NCBI GenBank assembly: GCA_030611105.1
Contig: JAUWQL010000016.1
Coordinates: 1-41,160 of the forward strand
Reading direction: 5' to 3'
Source of the DNA: Bacteroidales bacterium
GTDB lineage: Bacteria; Bacteroidota; Bacteroidia; Bacteroidales; UBA12077
Length of the DNA stretch: 41,160 nt
Shown here: in pieces, positions 14,276-23,900 of the stretch
Numbering within the stretch: position 1 is the stretch's first letter
Layout: each line of letters begins with the position of its first letter
Made by a program: the position numbers and the translations under genes
The notes under the pieces: model-generated
What the model was told of the DNA's origin: nothing
What the model saw: only the letters and a program-made list of their open reading frames with translations
Databases searched by the model: none

Positions 14276-15367
14276 TTATTCTTTTGATCTTTTTGTGCTT
14301 GCTCCGTTAGGTCCGATACCAGCTTCATAGCTTCCTAATTCTGTTCCATCTTCATTATATCTCCATAATGTTCCATTAGCAGTAAATGTTGGAGCCTCCA
14401 ACGCAAAAATATTCCCTGTTTCAGAGTTAATATTAAATCCATAAAAATACTTATCAAGTAAAGGAGTTGTAGGAGCTGAGGTAGCGGTTATATCCATTTT
14501 GTATATACCTTGATATCCCAAACCTCCTCCATAAAATAAGTTGTTTCCGTTTATACCGGATTCTAAGCAAGTAGGATGCTGTGTTTCACTAATTGTTATG
14601 GTTTGAGCAACTTCGTTTGTTGTTGGATCTATCCGAATAAGTTTTGAAGCTGTTTCTGATATAATTGACCAGTCAGAATAATCATATTCAATATAACCAA
14701 AACATAAAACCCAAAGATCACCATTAGCATCAACAGCAAAATCTCTTGGACTGTCGCCATCTAATGTAATGGATTTTATTACTTCATCAGTTGAAGGATC
14801 AATTACACTGATTGTATTGTCATTTGTAAGTCCTCCACTGTTAGCAACATAAACATAGTTGTTGTGGTAAATTAAATGCTCCGGACCTGCTCCAACCGAA
14901 ATAGTTTTTGTAACAGCTAATGCATCAAGATCAATGACTTTTACCATACCATCTTCGCCCCATTGTGTAACATATCCTTTATTTTTATTAATGCCGACAA
15001 AATAACGGGGCGAAGTAACATCAGTAATTACGCCATATTCAATAAAATCATCACTTTGAACAATTTCTATTTTATTTGATACATTAATTACCATGTACGC
15101 TTTATCATTATGTACTGTAAGTGATTGAACTACATCACCCAAAGATCTGTTATTTATTGACCTAAAGATCTCGTTTGTTAATGTGTCACCGTTATATGCG
15201 TAAAAACTTACAGAGCCATTACCTGCACCATAAGTACCTTCATTAGTTATAAATACACCATCAGAAAATATTCCTGAAACCGAATCATCGTCATCATCAC
15301 AAGATGTAACAAAAATTGCTAATGACAGAAATAAAAATAACCATTGTTTTAAATTTGTTTTTTTCAT
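14276..15367 (-). CDS. btuG: BtuG-like surface corrinoid-binding beta-propeller lipoprotein (DUF5074/YncE-like)
   Basis: A 363-residue lipoprotein. The signal peptide ends in the lipobox FVTSC (Cys23), immediately followed by five Asp, an acidic lipoprotein export signal that in Bacteroidota directs proteins to the cell surface. The mature part is a seven-bladed YncE-like propeller with repeats such as 'VKVIDLDALAVTKTISVGAG' and 'ISVIDPSTDEVIKSITLDGD'. BtuG of Bacteroides thetaiotaomicron has this architecture, binds cobalamin extremely tightly and sits on top of BtuB. Here the gene follows the TonB receptor gene by 16 bp and both lie downstream of a cobalamin riboswitch, which strongly supports the assignment. 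Some other propeller lipoproteins share the fold, so binding should be regarded as inferred. Confidence 0.85.
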   Translation of the reverse strand: MKKTNLKQWLFLFLSLAIFVTSCDDDDDSVSGIFSDGVFITNEGTYGAGNGSVSFYAYNGDTLTNEIFRSINNRSLGDVVQSLTVHNDKAYMVINVSNKIEIVQSDDFIEYGVITDVTSPRYFVGINKNKGYVTQWGEDGMVKVIDLDALAVTKTISVGAGPEHLIYHNNYVYVANSGGLTNDNTISVIDPSTDEVIKSITLDGDSPRDFAVDANGDLWVLCFGYIEYDYSDWSIISETASKLIRIDPTTNEVAQTITISETQHPTCLESGINGNNLFYGGGLGYQGIYKMDITATSAPTTPLLDKYFYGFNINSETGNIFALEAPTFTANGTLWRYNEDGTELGSYEAGIGPNGASTKRSKE

Positions 15368-15383
15368 TTTTTTTAAATTTAGA

Positions 15384-17312
15384 TTAATTTAAATATTTGT
15401 TAAAATTATACGATAAGCTTATTGAATAATATCTCAGTGGCATGGCATAAAATGCCATAACCTCATATGTTTCGTTCCAAATATTATTGATTTTAAAGTT
15501 GATATTTAGATCAGAAGCTTTTAGTTTAAAAACTCCGCCTACGGCTAAATCAGCTACCTGGTATGGATCAACTGAACCTGAATTATCTTTTGTAATGTAT
15601 CTTCGACCTACATAACTGTAAATATATCTGGCATTTAACCATTTGTATGATGCTTTAAGTCCTATATTGCCTTTATGTTCAGGAATATACATCAGTTGTT
15701 TTCCAATACTGCTTTCTTCGGCGTTTTCAGACTTTTCATAGGTTGATTTAGTGTAGGTATATAAAAAATTTGTTGACAGCTTAAAATCTGAAACTTTATA
15801 AGTATAATTTAGACTTGTTTCAATACCTCTTGACCATAGTTTTTCCACATTCTCGGCAGACCAATAACTACTTGATGTTGGCAACCAGATTATATGATTA
15901 TTTAAATTAATATTAAATGCTGATATTTCAATATTCAAAAGGTTTTGTGAAAAAGAATGATTCAAATTTATTCCCAAATCTTCACTCCAGCCATTTTCTG
16001 ATTTTAAATCAGGATTTCCACCCGGAGCCCAATACAAATCGTTAAGAGCAGGGAGATTGTAATTTCTGGATATATTGGTATTCAGATTAATAAATTTATT
16101 TATATGATAACGTGAACTTATTGAAAAAGTAAAAGGTGTAAATTCGTTATCAACGAGTTCCTCCCGAATACTTAGTATTGCAGCAAAAGTTTCTGGATTA
16201 TTAAAATATTTAAGAGAAGAGTAAATTGCTGTTCTGTTTCTGAATTGATTAGTACCATAATTTGCAGTGTTTACTTTATCGTATGTATTGTTTATCCCAA
16301 TATTTAAAAGAAAATTATTTTTTATAGAGATTTTATTTTCAATTTCACCAATCAATGAATTATTTTTCATTTTGGAAACTAAATCAATTAAAGAATCTTT
16401 ATAGACTAATGATTCATAATTGTAATAAAATCTCGTGTACCAGGATGATATTTCCCCGTTTCTATTCCATGCTGCCGAAAAGCGTAAAAGTTCGGAATTT
16501 TCATTTGCAGCACTAATGCTGCTGGTCATCATTGCAGGAATTTCGCGATAATGATCCTGAGCCCATATATTAGTTGTTAAACTCTGATTGCTGTTAATTT
16601 TAATTAAATTAGACTGTAGAATACCATATTGTTTAGAGGCGGAGTTTTCCTGTTTTACTTTAGGCTTTCCAAATTGTTGGGTATTAATAAATTCAAAATC
16701 GTTTTTGCCGGAGTTGTGATAAACGCGTGTGGATGATGCAAATTTTTTGTTACTATAGTTAAATTTTAATCCCTCAAAAAAGGTCTTAAAACTTCCAAAA
16801 TTTTGATTATAACCTAATTCAATTTTATTATCTAATTTTAAGGTATTGTTTAAATGTATTATGCCTCCTACTGCTCCGCTACCAAATAATGCACCGGATC
16901 CGCCATATTGAACATCTATTTCGTCAATTAAGAATGAAGGTAATGTGTTCATATCAACGCCGCCGTTCATAGAACTTTGAAGATTAAATCCATTCCATAA
17001 AACTACCGTATGTTTTGAACTCATTCCACGCAAAGAAACACTGCTAAGTCCTGTTAAACCGTATGATTTTACGGATACTGTTGTTAACTCGGAGAGTAAG
17101 TCTGAAAGACTGGAAGTATTATAATGAATTATATCCGAAGAATTTATTTTTTGAATTTTTGAACCCGTTGTAAAATTTACTAATCGGTTTGCTGTAATTT
17201 CTATTTCATCTAAAGCAATTGTATCTGATGGTATATCAATAGGTAAATCTGTTGCATAAATACAATTTCCCCAGAGGAGTAATATAAATGGTATGTTTTT
17301 CAAAAATTTCAT
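15384..17312 (-). CDS. btuB: TonB-dependent cobalamin receptor BtuB
   Basis: A 642-residue outer-membrane receptor. A signal peptide (about 1-20) is followed by a short N-terminal segment and the plug domain (about 35-155). The plug has the usual 'LSDLLSELTTVSVKSYG' and 'VSLRGMSSKHTVVLWNGFNL' patterns and ends at 'GGSGALFGSGAVGGIIHLNN'. The remaining ~480 residues are alternating amphipathic strands of a 22-strand barrel, ending in 'YYSISLSYNF'. The length is close to that of E. coli BtuB (614). It imports cobalamins or other corrinoids with TonB energy. The cobalamin riboswitch 127 bp upstream and the BtuG-like lipoprotein downstream identify the substrate. No carboxypeptidase-like N-terminal extension of the SusC type is present. 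Confidence 0.92.
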   Translation of the reverse strand: MKFLKNIPFILLLWGNCIYATDLPIDIPSDTIALDEIEITANRLVNFTTGSKIQKINSSDIIHYNTSSLSDLLSELTTVSVKSYGLTGLSSVSLRGMSSKHTVVLWNGFNLQSSMNGGVDMNTLPSFLIDEIDVQYGGSGALFGSGAVGGIIHLNNTLKLDNKIELGYNQNFGSFKTFFEGLKFNYSNKKFASSTRVYHNSGKNDFEFINTQQFGKPKVKQENSASKQYGILQSNLIKINSNQSLTTNIWAQDHYREIPAMMTSSISAANENSELLRFSAAWNRNGEISSWYTRFYYNYESLVYKDSLIDLVSKMKNNSLIGEIENKISIKNNFLLNIGINNTYDKVNTANYGTNQFRNRTAIYSSLKYFNNPETFAAILSIREELVDNEFTPFTFSISSRYHINKFINLNTNISRNYNLPALNDLYWAPGGNPDLKSENGWSEDLGINLNHSFSQNLLNIEISAFNINLNNHIIWLPTSSSYWSAENVEKLWSRGIETSLNYTYKVSDFKLSTNFLYTYTKSTYEKSENAEESSIGKQLMYIPEHKGNIGLKASYKWLNARYIYSYVGRRYITKDNSGSVDPYQVADLAVGGVFKLKASDLNINFKINNIWNETYEVMAFYAMPLRYYSISLSYNFNKYLN

Positions 17313-17439
17313 TAGTATAAATGAATTAAATCTGTAATTGATTTAATCATTCATAACTAACAGGATGCAAAGAGAATTTTTGTCGGTGTGGTTTTAAAAC
17401 ACCGTCGCTTTTTATCCGAAAGCTACAAATGTAATTTGT

Positions 17440-17604
17440 AAATGGCAGGTCTTCTGACTTACTCCCTTTTTGCCGGCCTTCCCGTCCGCTAGCTAGCGGA
17501 TAGTGGTCTATTCATGGACAAAAAGTTTGATATGGAGCTTACAGCAGCGGAAACTGTTCAGGATTTTCACCCGATTCCCTCTTAGCTTGTTACACTAAGA
17601 ACCA
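17440..17604 (-). promoter_or_regulatory. Cobalamin riboswitch
   Basis: Read on the minus strand, the segment has the cobalamin riboswitch landmarks in order. These are a 5' stem region (from 17603), GGGAATCGGGTGAAAATCC, AACAGTTTCCGCTGCTGTAA, a variable arm, and GTCAGAAGACCTGCC (complement of 17444-17458). It precedes btuB-btuG by ~127 nt. Binding of adenosyl- or other cobalamin is expected to shut off the operon. In the variable arm lies a perfect 16-bp palindrome TCCGCTAGCTAGCGGA (17485-17500). The rest of 17313-17810 holds the btuB leader, with a hairpin CGGTGT/ACACCG near 17384-17404, and an A/T-rich spacer in which I see nothing else. Confidence 0.93.
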
Positions 17605-17810
17605 TAAACATGATACAAATGTATGTGATAGAATTTGATTTGCAAAATAATTAGGAAAAGATTCCTAAGTAGTTTTTAACATATTGCTGTTGAAAAAAAA
17701 CGAATGCCTTTTCAATCGGGGAAAAGTCTCATTACTAAACCAATTTCGGAATAGCGTTTTTTTATATTTCTATAAAATTGTATATTTAACATATAAAAAA
17801 AGTTACTAAA

Positions 17811-18659
17811 ATGAATTCTAAAATATTAAAATTAGTAATTATACTCTTGTTTGTTTCTTTATTGTGTAAGTCTCAAGCCTTTATACAAAATGACACCATT
17901 CAAACAGGAGAGGATTTCTATCTTTATCCTACTCCCAGTGAAATATTTTATGCAATTGATAAAGAAAAATTATCATTTAATAAACAATTGCTTAATCCAG
18001 CTAATAACGAACAAAATTATGTTCTTTTAAACAAAAAATATTTGAACATAGGAGTTTATATGGCTGATTTGGCGTATAGCACTTTTTTTTCTAAAAAAGC
18101 CAAAAGTAAAGAATACTATGGGGCTATGTCAAATATGTGTGGTTGTTTATTAATTTCTGCAGATTTAAAGAAGAATCTTAGTCAGGAAATTGTGGAAAGG
18201 GTTAATAATGTTGATTCAATATATAGAGCTATAAATAAGCATTATTATGACATAATGCAGGAGCTTAACGAAAATAACAGCAATAGTGTTTTGTATATAA
18301 TAACTACCGGAGCATATATTGAATCTTTCTATATTGTGTTGAATTTAGTAAATGAATATTCTGAAAATAATATTTTATTGCAAAAAATTGCAAATGAGAA
18401 ATATGCATTATATAATCTGCACAGATTTTCGAAACGTTTTGAAGATGACCCGAATATTACAGATGTTATAAAATATCAGGAAGAAGTTTTAAAAATATTT
18501 GATTCATTTTTGGTAGAAAAAGGTACAAAACGATCATTTGAAATTTCTAAAAATGGAAAAATAAAATTTACCGGTGGGACTAAAATAATCATGAATAAGG
18601 AACAGTTTGAAAAGTTGAAAGAAACTGTTGAAAATATAAGAAATGAGATAATCAATTAA
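17811..18659 (+). CDS. Exported protein of unknown function, paralogue of the 19952-20845 lipoprotein
   Basis: A 282-residue protein with an N-terminal hydrophobic signal (about 5-23). The body is helical. It aligns by eye along its whole length with the minus-strand lipoprotein at 19952-20845. Shared blocks are 'LNIGVYMADLAYS' (versus LNIGVYFADMAYL), 'YIITTGAYIESFYIVLNLVN' (versus a TGSIVESLYLAVNSIN block), 'KRFEDDPNITDVIKYQEEVL' (versus QYKEDPDIMSTIEQLDSI), and a C-terminal 'IKFTGGTKIIMNKEQFEKLK'. I know this pattern only as an uncharacterised Bacteroidota family. The function is unknown; periplasmic or outer-membrane location is inferred from the signal. It is convergent with the minus-strand gene group 18701-23947, which contains its paralogue. 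Confidence 0.75.
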   Translation: MNSKILKLVIILLFVSLLCKSQAFIQNDTIQTGEDFYLYPTPSEIFYAIDKEKLSFNKQLLNPANNEQNYVLLNKKYLNIGVYMADLAYSTFFSKKAKSKEYYGAMSNMCGCLLISADLKKNLSQEIVERVNNVDSIYRAINKHYYDIMQELNENNSNSVLYIITTGAYIESFYIVLNLVNEYSENNILLQKIANEKYALYNLHRFSKRFEDDPNITDVIKYQEEVLKIFDSFLVEKGTKRSFEISKNGKIKFTGGTKIIMNKEQFEKLKETVENIRNEIIN

Positions 18660-18700
18660 AATTTGTTTTGATTCAAACTCATCTTCTGATTTGAAGAAAT

Positions 18701-19447
18701 TTATTCTTCTATCAAGGTAACTGAAACCATGTCGATATAATAATATGCAATTTTATTATCATCAATCGTTTTCTTTAAGGTTTTTCTTATTCCAGACGTA
18801 TTTAAGGTTAAATATTGGGTATTTATATCAGAATAAAAATTACCTATTGTAAGGTATTTCTCTCCTCCCCGGGCAATTAGAGTATCAGTAACTTCAAACC
18901 AGATATCCTTTTCAGTATTCATGAAACTTGTATCAGCTTTTATTTGGGGAGAATATTTAAGCACCTTGCTTGATCTTCTTCGATTAATTATGTCTTTAGA
19001 AATATGTACTCCTATATTATTAACCGCATAAGTTGAATAAGTAGCAATAGCATAATAAAATTTAACTTCATAACATTTTCCTTGTAATAAGGGCTCAAAT
19101 AATTCAGTTTGCAAATACTCCCTGTAATTTAATGTTTTAGTTTTTATTGAGTCTTGATGCGGTTTTTCAATTAAAATAATTCCGGCATAAGCTTGTCCGT
19201 CTTTAGCATACATATGGCCAATAAAGTTATTTGGAACATTAACCTGAAATCTTGAACAACTATTAAAATAATCGCTTGTTCCTCTTGTGGGTAAGAACCA
19301 ACCGGGGATTAATTCTTTTATTGATTTTTCTGTAGTATAATTAGGACAATTCTCATAAATCTCAAAACTAGGATTAGATACCAAATTCTGTGATTGAGCA
19401 TCGAGAAAAATAAAGAAAGAATAAATAATAATAATTACATATTTCAT
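18701..19447 (-). CDS. Secreted protein with the 'NLVSNPSFE' domain
   Basis: A 248-residue exported protein with signal peptide (about 1-19). The mature start 'QNLVSNPSFEIYENCPNYTT' is typical of a Bacteroidota extracellular domain. So are the later blocks 'IPGWFLPTRGTSDYFNSC', 'GQAYAGIILIE', 'YREYLQTELFEPLLQGKCYE' and 'FYYAIATYSTYAVNNIGVHI'. That domain is often found at the N-terminus of OmpA-like or type IX-secreted proteins. It has a jelly-roll, carbohydrate-binding-like appearance. Here it stands alone, without an OmpA or type IX C-terminal sorting domain. Its ATG directly abuts the TAA of the preceding gene (19448), so it belongs to the same transcript as the 19448-19933 gene. Function is unknown. 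Confidence 0.75.
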   Translation of the reverse strand: MKYVIIIIYSFFIFLDAQSQNLVSNPSFEIYENCPNYTTEKSIKELIPGWFLPTRGTSDYFNSCSRFQVNVPNNFIGHMYAKDGQAYAGIILIEKPHQDSIKTKTLNYREYLQTELFEPLLQGKCYEVKFYYAIATYSTYAVNNIGVHISKDIINRRRSSKVLKYSPQIKADTSFMNTEKDIWFEVTDTLIARGGEKYLTIGNFYSDINTQYLTLNTSGIRKTLKKTIDDNKIAYYYIDMVSVTLIEE

Positions 19448-19933
19448 TTAAAATCCCAACTGAGGTGCTTTCCTCCAAATAATCTGGATTCCGGCACAAA
19501 TCCGTAAATCTTTTGCATCGACTGGTTCTATATCTTCTGCCAGTATAGTAATTTCTATTATCAACGTAATACTTTTATCTGTAGTAAAACCAACATATTC
19601 AACGTAATCGTCTTCAGCGTTATCATAGAAAACTTTTTTGGTTTCAGCATTTATTAATCTGTAGTGAACAGGATAGTAACCATTTTCTGTACAAACAAGC
19701 AGCTTATAATCCTTTCTCCCATAGAAAATTGCCTGATAAGTGAAACGTTTATTAATTTCAAGAATAGCACTTCTGGCTTGTCCGTATTGTTTATAATCTT
19801 TTTTTATGTCTTTTGTCCAACAATTATTATGATGATGGAACCCCTTACACCTTTGAGAAAAAGCATCGGTAGAAAATAGGAATAAAAATATGCTGGTAAA
19901 TATAAGTAACTTAATGTTTTTTAAGACTTTCAT
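19448..19933 (-). CDS. Small exported protein of unknown function
   Basis: A 161-residue protein with signal peptide (about 1-26, cleavage after 'DAFSQ'). The mature N-terminus 'RCKGFHHHNNCWTK' has two Cys and three His and could bind a metal or form a disulfide. It is followed by a beta-rich domain with 'FYGRKDYKLLVCTENGYYPV' and 'HYRLINAETKKVFYDNAEDD'. I have the impression of a recurrent Bacteroidota family with this 'Y-G-x-K-D-Y-K...C-T-E' core, but no function is known to me. The gene is sandwiched between the paralogous lipoprotein (19 bp upstream) and the NPSFE-domain protein (0 bp downstream), so the three are probably co-transcribed. Confidence 0.7.
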   Translation of the reverse strand: MKVLKNIKLLIFTSIFLFLFSTDAFSQRCKGFHHHNNCWTKDIKKDYKQYGQARSAILEINKRFTYQAIFYGRKDYKLLVCTENGYYPVHYRLINAETKKVFYDNAEDDYVEYVGFTTDKSITLIIEITILAEDIEPVDAKDLRICAGIQIIWRKAPQLGF

Positions 19934-19951
19934 AATTAATCATTTATTCAA

Positions 19952-20845
19952 CTAATTTTCAACAATTGATTTTCTTAATTCAATAATCTTAGATTTTACA
20001 GATTCAAAATCATCCATATCATAAACAATTTCGCCTCCTCCTTTAAAAACCAGATGATTTTGTTCATCTTTCTGAACACTTATATCAGAACCTCCTTTTT
20101 TACATTTATCCATAAAATATTTAATCGAATCAAGCTGCTCAATAGTTGACATAATATCAGGATCTTCTTTATATTGAGATAAAAAATCATAAAGATTATC
20201 TATTATAATATTTTGCTCAAGAATCTTTTCGTTAATCACATTTGAATCTTCATAATTGATACTATTAACAGCCAGATAAAGCGATTCAACAATAGACCCT
20301 GTATATATCAGTACTAAAATTTTATTTCTCTTTGTATATTCCAATTCATCTTTAATATCGTAAACTGATTCTTTTATAAGGGTAAAAAGGGTATCTTTAT
20401 TATTGATATTATTTTCAATGCTGAAAATTAAATCCGGGTTTTGAGAACTGTTCAATTCCAAATTTTTACTCAATTCAAGAATGGTTTTTAAGTATTCTAC
20501 AGCCATAATATTTTTCTCCATCAATATTAAATAAGCCATGTCTGCAAAATAAACTCCTATATTAAGTGCAATGGTTTTTGATTCAAAAAGCTGATTAGCT
20601 GAGCTTAATGAGTGTACTAAATTTGGTTTAAGTACATATTCATCAATAAAAATCTCATTAAATATTTCATCAGGGTCCGGTACCGAATAAACCATTTCTG
20701 AAATTGAATCAGAAATTAGTTCATAATCGTCAGGTACTTTATCCTGCTCTTTTTTATTATCGCGAGTACACATCGAAAATATCAAAACTGCCAGTAGCAG
20801 CATTATAATTTTATAAAATTGTTGTGCTGAATTTCTATTTTCCAT
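19952..20845 (-). CDS. Lipoprotein of unknown function, paralogue of the 17811-18659 protein
   Basis: A 297-residue lipoprotein. The signal peptide ends at the lipobox IFSMC (Cys26), followed by a charged linker. The body is helical and shares the 'LNIGVYFADMAYL', 'TGSIVESLYLAVNSIN', 'QYKEDPDIMSTIEQLDSI' and 'LVFKGGGEIVYDMDDFESVK' blocks with the plus-strand protein at 17811. The two are clearly homologous although strongly diverged. It lies 75 bp downstream of the large ABC transporter on the same strand, so it may be an accessory lipoprotein of that transporter. No enzyme motif is visible. Confidence 0.78.
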   Translation of the reverse strand: MENRNSAQQFYKIIMLLLAVLIFSMCTRDNKKEQDKVPDDYELISDSISEMVYSVPDPDEIFNEIFIDEYVLKPNLVHSLSSANQLFESKTIALNIGVYFADMAYLILMEKNIMAVEYLKTILELSKNLELNSSQNPDLIFSIENNINNKDTLFTLIKESVYDIKDELEYTKRNKILVLIYTGSIVESLYLAVNSINYEDSNVINEKILEQNIIIDNLYDFLSQYKEDPDIMSTIEQLDSIKYFMDKCKKGGSDISVQKDEQNHLVFKGGGEIVYDMDDFESVKSKIIELRKSIVEN

Positions 20846-20920
20846 CAGATTTATTTTTAAATAATACTGCCTTATTTATTGAGTAAAATTATCATAAAAG
20901 TTTGTTATTATAATTTTATA

Positions 20921-23900
20921 TCAGCTTTTTGATTTAGATAATATGATAAATTTTAGTTTACCCCCGATTTTTAAAAATATATTTTGAATTAATGCAATAT
21001 ACAAAATCAAATTCATCAACCAAATAATCATTAAATTAAAAATATAAGTGTTTATATAATACTTTGAAATAATTTTTTCAGGAGCAAAATAATGAGTTCT
21101 TCCGTTTTTCTTTATTGGTTTTGTATATATTGGCGAATTTGTTCTAATCAGAGTATTGTTTACTTTAGTTAAAACATTATCTTCATACTTTTCTGATAAA
21201 TATTGTCTTAATTTCTTGTTGTAGAAGACTTGTTTCATGATTAGATAGTCTGCTCCAATTTCCTGAATCTTCTTATCTCTGTTATTTAACAAATGATTAT
21301 AATTTCGTTGACATTCGTCTTTTATAATCCAAAGAGCTTTTTTTGATGCTTTAATATCCTTCAAAAAAGAATCAGATTCTATTTGTATTTTTAAAGGTGG
21401 GTTTTCTTTAAATTTATCATAAGCATTTATTGTATTTTGGTATAACTGTAATAGCTGTGTAACAGAACTGTCATTTCTGGTTTTGTAGGCTACTTCTATT
21501 TCTTCTAAAATATCTTCCAGCTCAGGGATTAAAAAAACTATTAAATATTTATTTTCGCTAATATTCCTATCCAAATCAAAAAAACTTTTTGCCAGTTTAT
21601 TGTTTTTAAACTGGTTAACAGTCAGGCCTTCAAAAGCCCATCTTGTTACCATTATATCTGCTATAACCGGTGTTGCTATATGGGCATTATATCCTTTATT
21701 AATTTTATGATATTCAATAATCATACCTCCTAACAAAATTTGAGGAATTACAATTAACGGAATCGATATATAAATTGCAATGGCTGATTTTAGAGAAGAA
21801 GATAAATTTAAACCTAACAAATTACCAAAACAAAAAACACTAAAAAGAATGAACCAGAAATCAGAGAAAACATCTTTTATTTCTAATATTTTATTTCCTA
21901 CAAGAATAAAAAAACATGCTTGTAAAGCTGAAATAGATATTAAGTATACTACTTTGGAATTGATATATGCAAATCTGCTTAGGCCGAGAAATTTTTCACG
22001 TATCAATTGTATTTTATCTCCAATAATTTCTTCGGCACTAACGGTAAGTCCCAAAAATAAAGCAACAATAACACTCATAAAAATATAAGCCGGAATGTTA
22101 TCGTTCAGGTAATAAATATATTTGTCCGGATTATCAAATGTACCCGATATAAATTTTGAAAAATAGCTTAGTATTAAAGCTAGTAAAGGAGCTTCTGTAA
22201 TTATTAACAGCACATATTGAAGATTTCTCCACTTTGAATAAATATTTCTTTTTAAATATGTTTGGAATTGATTCCACCTGGTTACGCTTTTTGTATAACT
22301 ACCAAGACGATTGAAAGTTTCATTTTCTTTGGACGTTTTTGGAATTGAGTTTAATAATTTGCCTTTGTAAAACAGATGCCATTCTTCCGGTTTAACGACT
22401 CTTTCAATTTCGTTTTGCGCATTAACTCTTGTCTCTTCAATTAGTTCAAAGATTTGACCTGCATCAACATACCCACAAGTCGGGCATTTGGTTGATAAAG
22501 GATTTATTAATTGTTTGTTTGTTTTAAAATATGAAATTGCATCGGCAGGATTACCAAAATAAATTGGTACGCCACCTTCATCGAGTATCAGAATTTGATC
22601 TAACATTGTAAAAATTTCCGATGATGGCTGATGCAATGTTGTAATAACCAGTTTGCCCTGATAACTCTGTTCTTTTAATAATCTGATAATATTTAAGGAT
22701 TCGGTATAAGATAATCCTGAAGTGGGTTCATCTAAAATTAAAATCTGCGGATCACGTAATAATTCCAATGCTACATTCATTCGTTTTCTCTGTCCGCCGC
22801 TTATGTTTCTGTTTAATACAGAACCAATTAATCTGTTTTTGATTGGGAATATCCCGATTTCTTCAAGCAGATTATTGATTTTTAGTTGTCTTTCTGTTTC
22901 AGATAAACCTGTGGTGCTAAGTTCTGAATAGAATTTAATATTTTCATTTACAGTGAGATTTTCAATAAAATAATCATCTTGTGGTACAAAACCAAAGATC
23001 TTATTTAATGCTTCATTTTTAAATACGTTTTCATTATTAATTAATACTTGTCCTGCTTGAGGTTCAATTAATCCGGAAATTATCTTCAATAAAGTAGTTT
23101 TTCCTGTTCCACTGGCTCCCAAAATGCCTATTAAGTTACCTCCTTGCGAATGAATATCAATATTTTTTATGCCCTGGTCTGAATTTTTATATCTAAAAAA
23201 AATATTATTAACCTGAAGGTTAATAGGCTCAAATCCTTCTTTACGAGTAATTTGGAAGCTAATATCTGAATAATTGATATTTTGAATTTTCGCACCATGA
23301 ATAGTTGCCCCGGCATAAAACACATAAATTTCATTTTCTGAAATTGGTTCCCCGTTTAATAATAATGTATCTTTCCCATTATATTTAAAAACAAATACTT
23401 GAAGAGAATTAAAATAAAAGAAAATTATTTTACCTGATAAATGTTCTAAAATTTTTGAGTTTGGTCTATTATTTAATTCTGGATTCGCTGAAATCTCATA
23501 TATACTATTTTTATCATCTATACCATTATCCAAATTATCAAAAAATAAGTCGTAATTTTCAATTTCCCTGGTGTCGAATCCCAGAATTAAGGCAATTGTT
23601 TTTATAACATCTTTTTTATTTTGAGAAGAAACCTCCTGAAGCTTATATAATTTAAAAAGCAAAATAAACAGTCTGGTTTTCTCATTCACTGTTAACTCGA
23701 TATTTAGCTCATAGCAAATCTTTAATATTTTAACCGAAATTTTGGAATTATATTTTCTGGATGGATTTGTCCTGTTTTGTTTTAAATAAAAATCATAAAT
23801 TTTAACATATTGTTCGTCATTGTATTTAACAATATTGTGAATATATCTTGTAGTTAATTCAGAATATAATTGTTGTTCAGAATTTGTGTCGAAACTTTGA

